Positions 35,769-47,885 are shown, numbered from the stretch's first letter. The stretch is DNA of 64,000 nt from Tethya wilhelma (GCA_964030475.1 CAXIPT010000046.1:80326-144325); one strand, 5' to 3'. Program-made: numbers and translations. Notes: generated from the letters alone by a model not told the origin.

Positions 35769-35796
35769 TATTATGATAAACGTGCTTAATATTTAG

Positions 35797-35978
35797 GTTT
35801 TGAGCTCCTCTGTTGGGTCTGTACTAGAATACTACAAAGATGAAAGTACAACTGAAACAGTGCGCTTTGTGCGTACGTTTGACCTGTTTTTTGATTGTTT
35901 TAATACTCGTCACCCAAAGGAAGGGCTACGTAAGAGAAAGCCAGATCTATTTCCTTATCAACAGATATTCGATTCAAG
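35797..35978 (+). pseudogene. P-element-like transposase, C-terminal exon
   Basis: After acceptor 'aatatttag' the frame reads VLSSSVGSVLEYYKDES, then FVRTFDLFFDCFNTRHPKEG and LRKRKPDLFPYQQIFDSR, ending at ag|gtagta. This corresponds to the C-terminal region of P-type transposases, where a VLSS-VG-AL segment precedes FID/FFD-FN. It belongs to the gene whose main exon ends at 34498. A short block at about 34635-34760 (HILDVYNRSGSDSGLSLVPN) is the intervening part and contains stops. Confidence 0.65.
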
Positions 35979-36001
35979 GTAGTATAATGTGTGTACTGTA
36001 T

Positions 36002-36064
36002 AGCTAGAAATTTTCAAGGAATAAAATTTTGGCAGAAAGGCGATCACCTCGAAAATTTCTAGCT
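36002..36064. repeat. Small hairpin with 14-bp arms
   Basis: agctagaaattttc (36002-36015) and gaaaatttctagct (36051-36064) are perfect inverted repeats around a 35-base loop. This is possibly a minimal MITE; there is no clear target duplication. Confidence 0.6.
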
Positions 36065-36941
36065 GTCACATCTAATATTCATGCTACTACCAAGTATGGA
36101 TACCTCCCCTCTTCTTGGTACACCACAATCATTAATTTTTGTGCTGCAACAAACAGCACATTTTTGGACCATTTACATAGATGAGCAGCACTAAAAGAAT
36201 ATTTGGATGTAAACAATTGAGCAAGGATGTTGTACTGTCTGATGTTTACCATACGTAAAGATGGATTCAAACATTAGTGAGCTAATTTTACTTCATGGTA
36301 TTACACATCACATAAATACCTGTGTACAGTCATACCATTTGCTTAGTCATACATCTAGCTATACCTATAGCCACTTTTTGCTAAAACATAAAAAAATTTA
36401 ATGTACAACCATAGAGTATGGTACAATTATTTAACGCTTAAGTTAAGGGTTGGTGATGCTTAGTACTACGTTAATTCTAAATATTGTATATAAATGTAGA
36501 GTACGTACTTGCAGAGTCTATAGCAATTTGCTGCTTTGTACTAATTTTTATTGTTGGTTATTTTCTTTGTCAAGCAGTATCTTCAAGTACAGTAGACATT
36601 ATGGGAGGCAATTAACAGTTGAAGTTATTTTATTTTGAGTGATTCCCTTCAAGAGATGTCTGCTGTAGTTTGGGGTATTGAATGCTAGTAACTTGTTTTC
36701 TTGTGAATACACATGCATGCATGTATATAGGTGAACTGTTCAGTTTAAAGAATGTCAATATCACATAATGGTTTGAGATTATGCTAATATATATGACATT
36801 TACACAACTAACTTCTGTATTCACAACTGGTTGTTTTAAATTATAGGTTAATATTTGCCTCCTTCATGACTCCCAATAGTACATCTATATGTATACCTTC
36901 ACATTAATAAAATAGATATATATTGCTTTCTTGTTCAACAG

Positions 36942-37560
36942 TTCAACTTGTTTGGGGTTGAGTTAGAGAGTTTGAGGGTTTGGGATCAGTACACAAAGAG
37001 GCAATTCTATCAAACTCCCTTAACTCTCCTGAATTGATCACCTCCCACTGTATGTGAAAGCCACTACTTGACAATTACAACAAAATTACTTTTCATATGT
37101 CTAAATAAGCATAACATATTATTTATTATAGTGGACATTTTTTGGATTTACTCTTTTCGGTTTGTATGTCATATCTCAAGTTTACTCCAACATGCCCGTG
37201 AATCACCCAAACAATGCTCCACTTCAGGGTGAGTGAACATATGATGCATGCATGAGGTCAGAAATTAACATGCCTCCATCCTGCCTCATCACACCACTCT
37301 AGCCATGCAGTATGTTGATGTGCAACCTTCTGAGTATAGCAGCTGTCCGCAACTCTCCACTCAGCAAAAGTTTGATGGTAAATTACCTCCCGAAGCTCAT
37401 ACAACAGTGTGCAGAAGCAAAGGAATTTATACCAGCTATTTCTCTTGAGAATCAACAGCTCCAGTATACAGCAGCAATGTTGTCACTGACCCACAGACAG
37501 CCTTGCACTGCTTCGCTCTCTTTTATCATCTCCAGGTCCTGTCTCCTCACTGACTATGAA
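36942..37560 (+). other. Possible exons of an unrecognised gene
   Basis: Splice-bounded open stretches: 36942-37034 after 'tgttcaacag' (FNLFGVELESLRVWDQYTKR); 37132-37226 after 'attattatag' and before gtgagt (WTFFGFTLFGLYVISQVYSN, then MPVNHPNNAPLQ); and 37309 onward after 'agccatgcag' (YVDVQPSEYSSCPQLSTQQK), which keeps phase for 47 codons to a TGA. Composition is protein-like but no family was recognised. It could be a decayed host gene or the tail of the P-like element. Confidence 0.3.
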
Positions 37561-38152
37561 GCCAGAGGTGTCATTAATAAGACGTTTGGTGTCAATGGAA
37601 TGTAATTGTTATATACTTTAATAGTTACAGAAAAATCAAATATGATTACTTCATTTAAACACAGCTTTGATTATCTCTTCCATGCACCGTAATAAAACAA
37701 CTTCTACAGCCAAAAAATCAACTGTGAAGTTATACATCTGTGCTGTCCCTGCATGGATGTGGCACCATCCACCAAACACACAAGTCCGCTATGGAGAAAA
37801 CGAAATACAAGATACTCAACATGAATTCTGTTCTCCATGTGGAGGAAATGCCCTTCTCTTGAAGCCAGACCCCTAAAGACAGAGGTGAAAGCAGAGCAGC
37901 CTACTAAAAATGCTTTTGATGTCAAGGAAGTCAAAATTAAAACAGTTGGTATACAAGAAGCATGGGAGTCCATAGTCTACTCAGGAAAATTGTTGTTGAC
38001 TTTTACAAGTATCTGATTCTACTAGTGAAGAGCTTAACTTCAATGAAGTCTCCAAGATTGAGGCATACCAGAGGCACCTCAGATCAATCCTGATAGGGTC
38101 TAACACCACAAACTTTCTCCTACACATGTCAGTACAATTCATTTAATTTACT
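37561..38152 (+). other. Short frames, no gene recognised
   Basis: Plus-strand frames at 37667-37876 and 37880-38010 (TEVKAEQPTKNAFDVKEVKI) have plausible composition but no recognised domain. They may continue the possible gene at 36942. Confidence 0.25.
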
Positions 38153-38161
38153 CATCCTAAT
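38153..38161. repeat. Left 9-bp target-site duplication
   Basis: catcctaat lies immediately left of the terminal repeat starting CAGAGGAGG at 38162. The identical 9 bases follow the inverted terminal repeat that ends at 48021. Confidence 0.75.
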
Positions 38162-38460
38162 CAGAGGAGGTAGGACACGGTTGACCTTTTATCGTTAAGG
38201 TCGTTAATAAGGTACCCTTAAAGGGGCGGGTACCGGGTCTGATTGCATTCCAGACACGTGATTATGCCTCGTGGTCGTCAAGGCTTGTGCTGGAGCGATG
38301 GCAAAAAGGATGAGCGATGTGAGTAATCCCAAGCGTTGTAGAGGGTCTCCTACTGGATTGAGTCCTATACAGAAGCAGAAAAGCCAAAGGACTGCCTCTG
38401 TTACCAAAAGGAAGCTCTCCTTTGCGACTCAGACTCCAGCCTCGTGGTCCATATTGGAAG
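38162..38460. repeat. Terminal repeat copy 1 (partial)
   Basis: The first 299 bp of the terminal repeat, including the shared first-exon start (ATG 38298), is cut off at the ambiguous base 38461. It is nearly identical to 40615-40913. Confidence 0.8.
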
Positions 38461-38461
38461 A

Positions 38462-39089
38462 NATCAGACGTTGTCACTGCTCGTTGCCAACTGCCAAGCT
38501 TTTCATCTGGTAGGGCCTTCATTTCTTCCTTGCCTAACTCACAGACATCATCTAACATATCAGTGATCAAAGGGTAAGCTTCTTCAATCACACGATAGAA
38601 CATTTTATCACTTGTTGCACTCAAACCAAGATGACGTCCAAATAATTTATGATAGCCAGCAAAGCCATACAAATGCAGCCAGACGAAGAGCATAGGATAC
38701 AACATTACGTCTTGATTCCGTAGCAGAAAGGGCAGAGCTGTTAAAATCAATCTGAACACCACAAACCGAACAGGCAACATTTACTAGAACCGACCCTCCA
38801 CGACCAGCAGAAACATATCCGACAGGTACAAGTCGTCCTGAATAACAGTATTATTTACTCAATAAAAAATTATGAAATCTAGCAATACTCTCATCCTTAC
38901 CTCTACAGTAAGGTGTGGAACACTTTCGTATTGCACTAATAGAATCAAGAAATGACTGGAATTGAGAAAGTTGACCCACGTACAGGTTTGATGGTAGATG
39001 GATTGGAACCGGTCTGTATAAATAATTATAATTCAGGACCAAACTGATAAATTTATACATTAAATTAACAACACACATTGAGAGAGAGA

Positions 39090-39140
<51 letters not shown>

Positions 39141-39481
39141 TGACTTACATATCATCTGACACATTTGGCCGACTTTTTTACTGGAGATGGCTCGTACTCA
39201 GATGTTTCCCTATCTGTATCAAATTCACTCTCACTATTCCCACTGAGTAATCCTTGACTTGCAAGCGCGTGTTCAACATCTATACTTGATTTATATCTAT
39301 TTCCTTTGTCATCATACCACACAGTGTACTTGGAGCTCTTTCGTTCACACCGGCAACCTGGAGGCAACTGATCCTCAGACACTCGGAATCTGGAAGAGTA
39401 TCCAATACCTCGCTTTTGATGTAAGAGAAACGACAAGGAAGAATCATCTGTCACGTCTGATGAAGAAGTAGCCATCGTCAC
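38462..39481 (-). pseudogene. Transposon protein with MBD-like N-terminus, 3'-truncated
   Basis: Three minus-strand exons: about 39475-39151, 39013-38901 and 38837-38462, with GT-AG boundaries and matching phases. Exon 1 carries LPPGCRCERKSSKYTVWYDD, KGNRYKSSIDVEHAL, which fits the methyl-CpG-binding domain pattern (LP-GW...YDVYY-P-GK-FRS). Exon 2 carries VPIHLPSNLYVGQLSQFQSF and CSTPYCRG. Exon 3 carries GRLVPVGYVSAGRGGSVLVN, CSVCG, GFAGYHKLFGRHLGLSATSD, and EMKALPDEKLGSWQRAVTTS before the ambiguous base. One-base frame changes occur in the A-run near 39170 and near 38670. The remainder of the protein is missing. The last block is a pattern I recall from large repeat-encoded proteins of sponges and cnidarians. 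DNA binding by the MBD-like part is an inference. Confidence 0.55.
39084..39138. repeat. (GA)n microsatellite
   Basis: A GA run within the intron after the first MBD-like exon. Confidence 0.9.
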
Positions 39482-40614
39482 CTTCTTGTATGCTCAACTG
39501 TACATAAGTACGTGCAGTGTCACGTGCCAATTATAGTTAAATTTTTGTGGTTTGCGTGGTATCCAAGGTAGAGTACGGCTTCTCTCTGGTATAGCCTACA
39601 CCTTCTGCAAATCTTATGAATTTGGCTCAGTTTTGTTTACGTCATGTTCTATTTATAGCTCACACAAAGAGTACATGACCTTTGCAAACAGCTCTCGTCG
39701 ACTCGTGGTTGAAGGCACTAAATTATACAAGCTAGAGCATTCTCTGCCATTATTTTTGGACATTTGTAAGTTTTATGTTTATTGTGTTGACTTAAATTAG
39801 TTATATATTGCTCCACGAAAACTTTTAGAGTCTCAGACTTGGTATGCAGGTTCTATAGGGTTACGTTAACCTACACAACGTAGGCCGCATTTCTCAGCCC
39901 CGCCCCGGCCTATAACTAGGTCGAGAAATTAATTTTGGTTACAAAAATTAAAATCTATTACCAAAAATAAATGAAATCCCTCTGCAAAGCGGCTTGCGCA
40001 AAAAACTGATCTGAATGCACATACAACACAATAGAAAATAGCATGAATGATGTCTGCTCTCATTTGGTGAGATAATAAGGAAACTGAAGATTCTCGGTCG
40101 GGTACGTTTATCAATGTCATCATATGTAGATCTCTCTGCAGCTGTAGACAATTGGTGTATCATAAGATGATAGGTATACCTAGCTACATCTGAAAAAAAA
40201 AACCTGAGTCCATTCTCTATACTACAGATATCATGACGTTTTTGCAGTCACACCTAAACTCCTGTCATACCTTAAAACCACGTAACAGTCAAGTATCAGC
40301 ACACATAGTACCAAGCGATGCTCACAATCAAACTCCTGAACCATCTGGTCTCTTCTCAAATTCAACAGTGACAGGATGTTCCTCAACATAGCTATCAATG
40401 TTAACGGGTCAATGAATCAGCCCACTCAAAAACGGAGGCGTATCATGATTGATGATAGTGACTCTGATTAACATGATTATCCAGACATAATTTACTGTAA
40501 TTCTGTTATAATTATGTACCATAATATGCACATAATCTATTCAGTGAATATCATGAAGTCATATTATAATGTATTATTGCACTCCAAAGGTCGGGCAATA
40601 TTGGGGAAATATTC
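39482..40614. other. Stretch without a supported gene
   Basis: Mostly AT-rich. Around 40310-40470 a plus-strand stretch (SDAHNQTPEPSGLFSNSTVT, then NQPTQKRRRIMIDDSDSD and a stop) looks like the C-terminal exon of a nuclear protein with a basic/acidic tail, but it is interrupted by one frame change and has no visible upstream exons. Confidence 0.35.
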
Positions 40615-41036
40615 CAGAGGAGGTAGGACACGGTTGACCTTTTATCGTTAAGGTCGTTAATTAGGTACCCTTAAAGGGGCGGGTACCGGGTCTGATTGCA
40701 TTCCAGACACGTGATTATGCCTCGTGGTCGTCAAGGCTTGTGCTGGAGCGATGGCAAAAAGGATGAGCGATGTGAGTAATCCCAAGCGTTGTAGAGGGTC
40801 TCCTACTGGATTAAGTCCTATACAGAAGCAGAAAAGCCAAAGGACTGCCTCTGTTACCAAAAGGAAGCTCTCCTTTGCGACTCAGACTCCAGCCTCGTGG
40901 TCCATATTGGAAGAGAAATGTTTGGTAGAGTATTGCTTGAACAGGGGATTCGAGGACTCGTGGCCAGCAACTAAACGTCTAGATTTCTGGGAGAACGCCG
41001 TCATTGAGCTAGGGAAGGAATTTCCGAGAAGAACAA
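40615..41036 (+). repeat. Terminal inverted repeat with exon 1 of gene A
   Basis: Near-identical inverse of 47600-48021. It contains gaccttttatcgttaaggtc, a GC box-like ggggcggg, an E-box cacgtg, a 20-codon upstream frame beginning at ATG 40717 (MPRGRQGLCWSDGKKDERCE) and the shared first coding exon from ATG 40751. Confidence 0.85.
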
Positions 41037-43040
41037 GTGAGTAAAAATTTTAAACTGATTGGGTTTCACCATAGATAATATGGTTTCACACTCCCCTATG
41101 GGTGATCAGTTTAATTTTTTCAAGGGGGGGGGGGAATGAAGTGTAAGGTAGATGGGGGGAACTCCGGAATGGGTGTAACTCCGGAAACTTCAACTTTGGT
41201 GCCGAGTTCTGCAGAACTTCTTTTGAGTTTAGCTGATCTAACTTGAGCCACACACACACCAACTACTGCCTAACATGCGCAGCAGGTTTGGATAGCTAGG
41301 CCAGTTTGATTCTGTAACTAGAAAATAATTTGTTTACATTAGTCGCTCAAAACTGTAAAAAAAACTTACTTTTTTTTGTTGAGTCAAATCTTCAGATATT
41401 TCTCAACCCCACATCACTATAGGGACATTTTCTGAACAGTTGGCTATCTATTTTGTCATTCCAAAGGCCAGTCAGCCCAAAGACCCTATGTCTCTACTTT
41501 AACTGTGCAAAAATTGCTAGTTTCCGGAGTTACCCGCAAACACGATTTTGGGGGTACCCCCTTTGTAATTATGTAGTTCACAGAGCCAAAGGGAGCGAGC
41601 TCACTAAACCAGAGTTGCAAGTAGTAGATAGATGTAGCTTTGTAGCAAACTTTGTTTCGTGATCATACTTGTCTCCAAACTAAAGATATGCCAGCGTTTA
41701 TGTAAGAATTTCCGGAGTTCCCCCCATCTACCTTACCTGATTGTCTAACAATCAAAAGTACAAGATTAACTGCTCACGTGAGTGGTTTTCAAATTGTCCC
41801 ATTTTTATTGTTTAGATTGTCTATGATAATTTAATCAGTGTGTTTTAATTTATTGGAATTATTGTGTTCACATATAGGTGGTAGTTGTCGTGCTAGGGTA
41901 GTCATGAAGCTCACTCCGATGTTTAAAAGCCCAAAAGCTGCCAAAGAGCACTTCAGTCAACTCCTCTTGGGTGATAATTCTCCTCCAGAAGTCAACAATA
42001 TTCAGTCAGATATTGTTAGTGATACACTCACTGATCCTTCCTGTCTTCATCATATTGAAACTCACTTAAATCTTGATCTATCTGTGCCAGTATATGTGGA
42101 AGAAAACATATCAGGATCCAGCAGTTCCTTAGAGAGCTCTGCACAATCTGTAACCATCAGCCTCTCTGATTGTGTTCCAAGTAACCACTCTCATTGTGTG
42201 GACATTTTGTTTGCTGGCAATACATACATCTACACTGTGCCCAGTTTTAGTGTTGTTCAAGTTAATCTGAGGCATGTAGTGATGTCATGTGATGGCTCTG
42301 AGAAGGTGGATTGTTTTATGCGGGAAGACTCCAATATAATGAAGAAAGTTCCTGAATCTGTGGACGTTCTAGAATCATGCACAGTTGATGTAAGTTATTG
42401 TGTGAGTATAAATTGTTTTGTGTAATCATATTATGTGCTATTATATTATGAGCAGGTGTCTGAGTTTTCAAAATCAATCCGTGTAGAAGAAGTATCCCTA
42501 CCAGCAAATGGGGTGTTCATTATATGGAAATGGAAATGGATTTCTAAAGATTCTTCAAGCTCTATTTCCGAGTCTTCCATTCAAGATAGTGATCGTGCAC
42601 TAAGTTCTCACAATTCATCTGATGTAGAAGATGATAGGGCTGCTGCAACTGATACGGTAAAATTTAAAGTGATTGGGTGTACTAAGGAGCGGATGTACCA
42701 GGATACATTAGAGATTGCAAGGGATTTACTAGAACAAGGCCATGCTGTACCCATAAAACTTGTTCCTGAACCTGCAAACCCTTTTGATCCCAAGGCTATT
42801 GCCTTTGTTTGCCATATAAAGGATCGTGAATGGCACAAAATTGGGTACGTAGTAAGTGAAGCATTGGATGACGTACATCAGGCTCTTCTGAGAAGCGAGA
42901 TAGTTCGTGTAGAATTTGCGTGGGTTAAGTACATCACTGATTGGAGACGTTCAGGGGGGCCTGCCTTTTTTGCTGGTGTCTATGTAACAAAGCGTGGTAG
43001 GTGGACACCTACTGTTGTGAGAGCAGCAAGTACAAGGTAG
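40751..43040 (+). CDS. Gene A: Myb/SANT-like plus HIRAN-like protein, intact
   Basis: Exons 40751-41036, 41878-42389 and 42456-43040 are all GT-AG with consistent phases, giving 460 residues without a stop. Residues 1-45 are basic (KQKSQRTASVTKRKL). Residues about 48-126 form a Myb/SANT-like module (SWSILEEKCLVEYCLNRGFE, WPATKRLDFWENAV, then MFKSPKAAKEHFSQLL from exon 2). The middle is acidic and Ser-rich. Residues about 334-424 resemble a HIRAN domain: FKVIGC near the start, then VPIKLVPEPANPFDPKAIAF and HKIGYV. HIRAN domains, as in HLTF, bind DNA 3' ends. Exon 1 is encoded in the terminal inverted repeat and is shared with gene B. Intron 1 (about 840 bp) carries a MITE. Gene A is likely an accessory or regulatory DNA-binding protein that competes for the same termini (inference). 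Confidence 0.7.
41143..41736. mobile_element. MITE with perfect 27-bp inverted ends in intron 1 of gene A
   Basis: The left end starts GTAAGGTAGATGGGGGGAAC (41143-41169). The right end 41710-41736 is its exact reverse complement. Internal inverted sub-repeats (tgtaactccggaaac / gtttccggagttac) are present. It has no coding capacity and is absent from the corresponding 59-bp intron of gene B, so it inserted after the two ends diverged. A target duplication is not obvious. Confidence 0.85.
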
Positions 43041-43424
43041 AGTAAACACGTTCCTGTAATGAAAAACTTATGATTAAGTTTCTTTATACTTCTCCTGTCA
43101 TCAATAATTACATGATGCCATCAACTTATATTTACCAGTATCTTGGAACTTTTTTTGTTAATAATATTATGATTCGGCTAACATTATTTGTTGGGTTTGT
43201 TTGCACAAAGCCTTGTCATTACTATGGTTTAACTAACCTTCATCAATTCCTCATTAATGTTATTAATGCTTCCTACCATTAATTTTGTTGTGTTTTGGGT
43301 AACCTGTAACTCGATCACAATAGTTCTTTTTATATAATTTGTACAATATACTGTTAACTTGCAATTGAATGTTTCCAATTACATCATAATGACAACAATG
43401 CATGATTCAAAGAAAAGTATATAG
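43041..43424. other. Spacer between convergent genes A and B
   Basis: AT-rich 384 bp with no ORF. It must hold the 3' ends and polyadenylation signals of both genes; overlapping transcripts are possible. Confidence 0.6.
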
Positions 43425-44471
43425 TTATTGTGTATGTGAATAAGAATGTTCAGTAAGAGGGTGAAATGTAGATGGTGGTGGAGGCAATTCAACTGGTATG
43501 TTATGGTACTGTAGTCGAATCGACCTGGCACCAGGTGTAGGCAGAGTGGCTCGGCCAACCACCATTTGAGAAAGTGTATCTCTCCTTCTCACTCTTTGGT
43601 TGCGTGGGTTATTTCTAGATTTAGTTGCTTCCTTCAGCTCATCAAATGATGGTCTCTCTCCTTCATAGAAGCGGTCGTGGGTGGATGTGTGGTAATAGAA
43701 ACTAAGGTCAGGGTTTAGTCTCTTCGAGAACTCTAGGCAAACTTTCCTCCAATTAAACATTGCTGTCCTCACTGTAAAATGCTTACCACACAGGTCTCTC
43801 AAAGTGAAAAAAAAACATTCTACATCATCGGTAGTTGCAGACCGTGGATGCTCTTGTTTGTAATTCAACTGAGCATACTTGCAACGTTTCCACTCACAAC
43901 TTTCTATGTCTGTTGTAAGAGCCACAACGGTCTCACGGGTAAAACCAAGCACTTCTTGTAATGGCCTGCATAAAAAAACAATAATTATATGTATTATTAC
44001 CAATCTACATAATTATGCATTCCACACACACCACAGTCATGAATAATTATGAGTGCACACACACACGTACACACACACGTATTCAAAGATAACTTACAGA
44101 TTTACTTCATTCAGGGAGAAGTCATATTGCAGTCGGTGCCAAGGCATGAGTTCGTCAAGAATTAGATTCAGCATCTGGTAGTTGTATTTTACTCTCTGCA
44201 ACTGTGACAACCCCCTCTCGTCACATGCTCTCCTCCAATTGTGAATGGTCTCAATGTACTTGGCTTCATACTGGTATCCTTTGTGTTTCATAAACTCCAC
44301 CATGCCCGATGAAAACAGATTTTCAACGTCTCGGATAGACTGCTTGCGTTGACCAGTGAGTGCAGGGAAAGTCAACTGTGATGAATCATCGTAAAGAGCT
44401 TCAGTGAATCGCTCCAACTTCAATGCACTAGGTCCACCTTGTCTAGTTGACTGTCCAATTCTCTGTGTGTT

Positions 44472-44519
<48 letters not shown>

Positions 44520-47500
44520 ATGAATGCATGAAATTTACCTTGAACACATGCCCCTCATCTTCACGTTCATGGAATTCTAGATCTGATGAGAGAAGAGGAT
44601 GAATTTCGGGCACATACAAATGTGTCCGAAAAGGGATACCATTAATATCCCAATTCCTAACTGAGTATGTAAAATCCATCTGAGCTAGTACTGATCTCAG
44701 CTTGTCAACGAAAGTTTCAGGTTCAGGTCCTGTTGTAGCACTGTGTATGCTTGTTTGTGCATGAATTAAAGTAAGGCTTCATACCTCTCCTCCATTTATG
44801 GAGTCTGTATCCATTTGGAATCGTTCGCATTCTGAGTTGATCAATGATGTCTTCCATACTCAATCCTTGTCTTTGCTGTTTCAGAATATTGTGAAGAACA
44901 TCTACAGGCACAAAGGAACTGGGCTCCACAGCAACAACGGCACCATCATCAGTTTCTAGAGAGAGTAGAGTAAAAGTGTTATGCATTGTGATTGGATCAT
45001 ACACCATGGAAATCACACAATATGGGTTTTTAAGTACAGGGATCATGGTTCAAAAAAAATTTTTTTTCCATAAACCAGCATGCACTTTTACAGGCACTTT
45101 CTACATAAATTTGAAATGTTGGGTTATTATCACTCACCATTTGGTGTTAACATAGACAGCATTTTATGCTTTCCCATCTTCATATACTTTGTTCGACAAT
45201 CAGCTTTAATCTGAAGAACCGAAAGTGGTCTAGTATACCCCTTTGACCTCAACACATTATACTCTCCATTGGCTACAAATCCTGTTGGTATACAAACAAG
45301 TATTATGTAATTGAAAGTAACGTGTATAATATTATTATGAAAGCATAATATTATACTGTACATATTATCGTATGCAATCATGTACACACACCCACCCACA
45401 CATAATAGTTGCACTACTTCAAGCGGACTGTAAACAGGAATTAACTTGTTGAACCATAGTGACTTCTTCAAAGCAATTATATGTAACTTGACAAAAATGT
45501 GTACTTATATTCCAACTAGTAATACAAAACACTTTAAAAATGGATAAACTTCAACAACGGCTGTTGCTTAGCAACTTCTAACAAACACACACATACACAA
45601 AACTCACCACAAATCTCCATCTCCATACTAGACATTTCTCTGATCACGTTTTTGATGATCTCCCGAATCTGATTTTGTCCCAGTCCAGCATAGGGTATTA
45701 ACTGAATAGGTAGAGCATATGGTTTCCTACTGCGACTTTCAGGACTTATCAGAACTGCTAAAACATGTGTAGCAGCAACCCGCTTGTGACGATAGAGTCC
45801 TGTATCAAAAAATGTGTTGTTTATACATTTTGTGGGCAACATGGATAAGTGCATGTGGATCATAATGACGTTCACACATGCATGAATGCAATTTATTATT
45901 AATTTGCACCTTTCACAAATGCTGTTAGAGATTTGGAGAGTTTGTGTAGTCGGCTGACAGAAAGAGCTTGGTCAGAATCACTGAGCTGTTCAGCCAGGCA
46001 CTGCATCTCAACCAATAGGGTATGTCCATCAGTGTTAAGGTGAGACAATTCATCTGTTTTCCATCCCAAAGTGTAGAGTGTCTTTTCCTTAGCGTTCTTG
46101 CTATAGTTACTTTCTCACTGTACTCTCTGTTTGCCTTATGCAAAGCTGTAGAAGTACCAAATAATATGGTGACAAGTTTATACCAACAAAAATTTCCTAC
46201 AATATGGTACGTACAAGCAATACTTTCAGTGTCACTTACCCAGTGAAATAAACTGAAGATCACTCTCAACAGTCTGTTTTTCTTTCCGTAAAGAATGACC
46301 AATCATGTCTCTAGTGACCCTCTCAGACAAATTGTGTGATGCCAACTGATCAATGCCATCTAAACGAGAGAGGTATTGCTTGTGGAGATCTTCCAACTTC
46401 CCATCTCCCAAGTCTACATCTCCATGCCATTGTAGATCTACAGATTCTTCCAAGCTTGAAATGACATCACACCCATCCGCTTTTATCCAAAATCTTTCTC
46501 CTGGCAACAATCGAAGGGCCTCTCTTAACATCTCAATCTGTATTATGTGTATGATGATGCATTATTTATACTTGTACACACATTATCATACCTGGATTCT
46601 CGGCCCAATGGTATATGCACTGCTAGCAATTTTCCGTCTCAGTGTTCTCTCAACTGGAGCAGGGACATTCACACGGGCCTAAACAGATACACACACACAT
46701 ATTTCAACACACCATTAATACCATACTACATAATTCTTTAGAAACACTTTACCGTTACAGGGTCATGAATTCCAGGCTTGGTTGCTCCTTTTGATCCCTG
46801 CTCAGTTGATTCCCCACTCCACAGAGGTCCACAAAACAACTTTGACCACTTTGTCCCAAACAACACATAATTCGTTTCAAGCCACGATAAATAGTCATCA
46901 GGACAATTTGGCTATAGAACAAACAATTCTTTTTGATGCAGTAAATATGACATACAATGACTTACAATGTGACCAGGTTTAGCAGTGAAAAACTCAATGA
47001 CATATTCTAGTAGTCCCATTGGCATTCTGCTAGTTGGGAAAACAGGACCACTGCCGTCAGGACGAGTTGTGCCCAAGCCCTTGGCTAGGCCATATATCAC
47101 ATTAAACCTTCCAGATTCTTGCAGACACTTCATACCTTCAGCTGCCAACCTAATAAAGTCCGGTGGTACTGTGACGTCATAGTGTTGTGCAGCACACGAA
47201 CAGAACAGCTCAGCAATCAACTCCATCTGTTCTTCCAAAGAGAGTATACAGATTTGATCAAACAATGGATCAGATCTAATGATCTGAAGTGAACTCCCAG
47301 AACTTGGTGGACTGCTTATAGGTGTACCATTGCCAATCTCCAGATGAACATTCTCAATCTTGTGGATAGCTTGAGGAGAGTAACCTGTACTTGCAGTAAG
47401 ACCAGTGCAGCATTGATTGGGAGTAGTTGGTCTAAGGCGGATATCATTGTTGATAAGTTGACTGAAGTGCTCTTTGGCAGCTTTTGGGCTTTTAAACATC

Positions 47501-47885
47501 GGAGTGAGCTTCATGACTACCCTAGCACGACAACTACCTCCTATATGTGAACACATACAAACTCTAAAGAGCCACTAAACTTGATGATTATGCACTTACT
47601 TGTTCTTCTCGGAAATTCCTTCCCTAGCTCAATGACGGCGTTCTCCCAGAAATCTAGACGTTTAGTTGCTGGCCACGAGTCCTCGAATCCCCTGTTCAAG
47701 CAATACTCTACCAAACATTTCTCTTCCAATATGGACCACGAGGCTGGAGTCTGAGTCGCAAAGGAGAGCTTCCTTTTGGTAACAGAGGCAGTCCTTTGGC
47801 TTTTCTGCTTCTGTATAGGACTCAATCCAGTAGGAGACCCTCTATAACGCTTGGGATTACTCACATCGCTCATCCTTTTTGCCAT
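43425..47885 (-). pseudogene. Gene B: Myb/SANT-like N-terminus plus large transposase-like protein, one frameshift
   Basis: Twelve GT-AG exons: 47885-47600, 47540-46975, 46911-46753, 46678-46592, 46537-46240, 46145-45910, 45799-45608, 45281-45138, 44955-44785, 44729-44539, 44462-44098, 43965-43425. Phases agree everywhere except inside exon 6, where one net base shift near 46075 separates REYSEKVTIARTLRKRHS from GWKTDELSHLNTDGHTLLVE. Total is about 1,077 residues. Exon 1 is identical in design to gene A exon 1. Later blocks: LLEYVIEFFTAKPGHI, PGERFWIKADGCDVISSLEE, THVLAVLISPESRSRKPYAL, EYNVLRSKGYTRPLSVLQIK, GLSQLQRVKYNYQMLN, GFTRETVVALTTDIES, DDVECFFFTLRDLCGKHFTV, SFYYHTSTHDRFYEGERPSF. These match, by memory, an uncharacterised repeat-encoded family of sponges and cnidarians. 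ADGCD and DDVECFF hold candidate catalytic acids. The frameshift may be a sequencing error. Confidence 0.75.
44470..44518. repeat. (GT)n microsatellite
   Basis: A GT run in intron 10 of gene B. On the minus strand it forms the CA-rich tract ending at acceptor 'acacag' of exon 11. Confidence 0.9.

Noticed and set aside
40717..40779. Upstream frame MPRGRQGLCWSDGKKDERCE as the true start of gene A
   Set aside because: It ends at TAA after 20 codons, while the overlapping frame from ATG 40751 carries the Myb/SANT-like exon that splices in phase; kept only as a possible regulatory upstream frame.
41143..41736. MITE in intron 1 of gene A as an alternative exon
   Set aside because: Perfect inverted ends and absence from the gene B intron show it is an insertion; frames inside lack motifs.
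43425..47885. Assigning gene B to Mutator on the basis of long inverted repeats and 9-bp duplication
   Set aside because: No Mutator transposase or SWIM zinc-finger pattern could be seen; the structural parallel alone is not enough.
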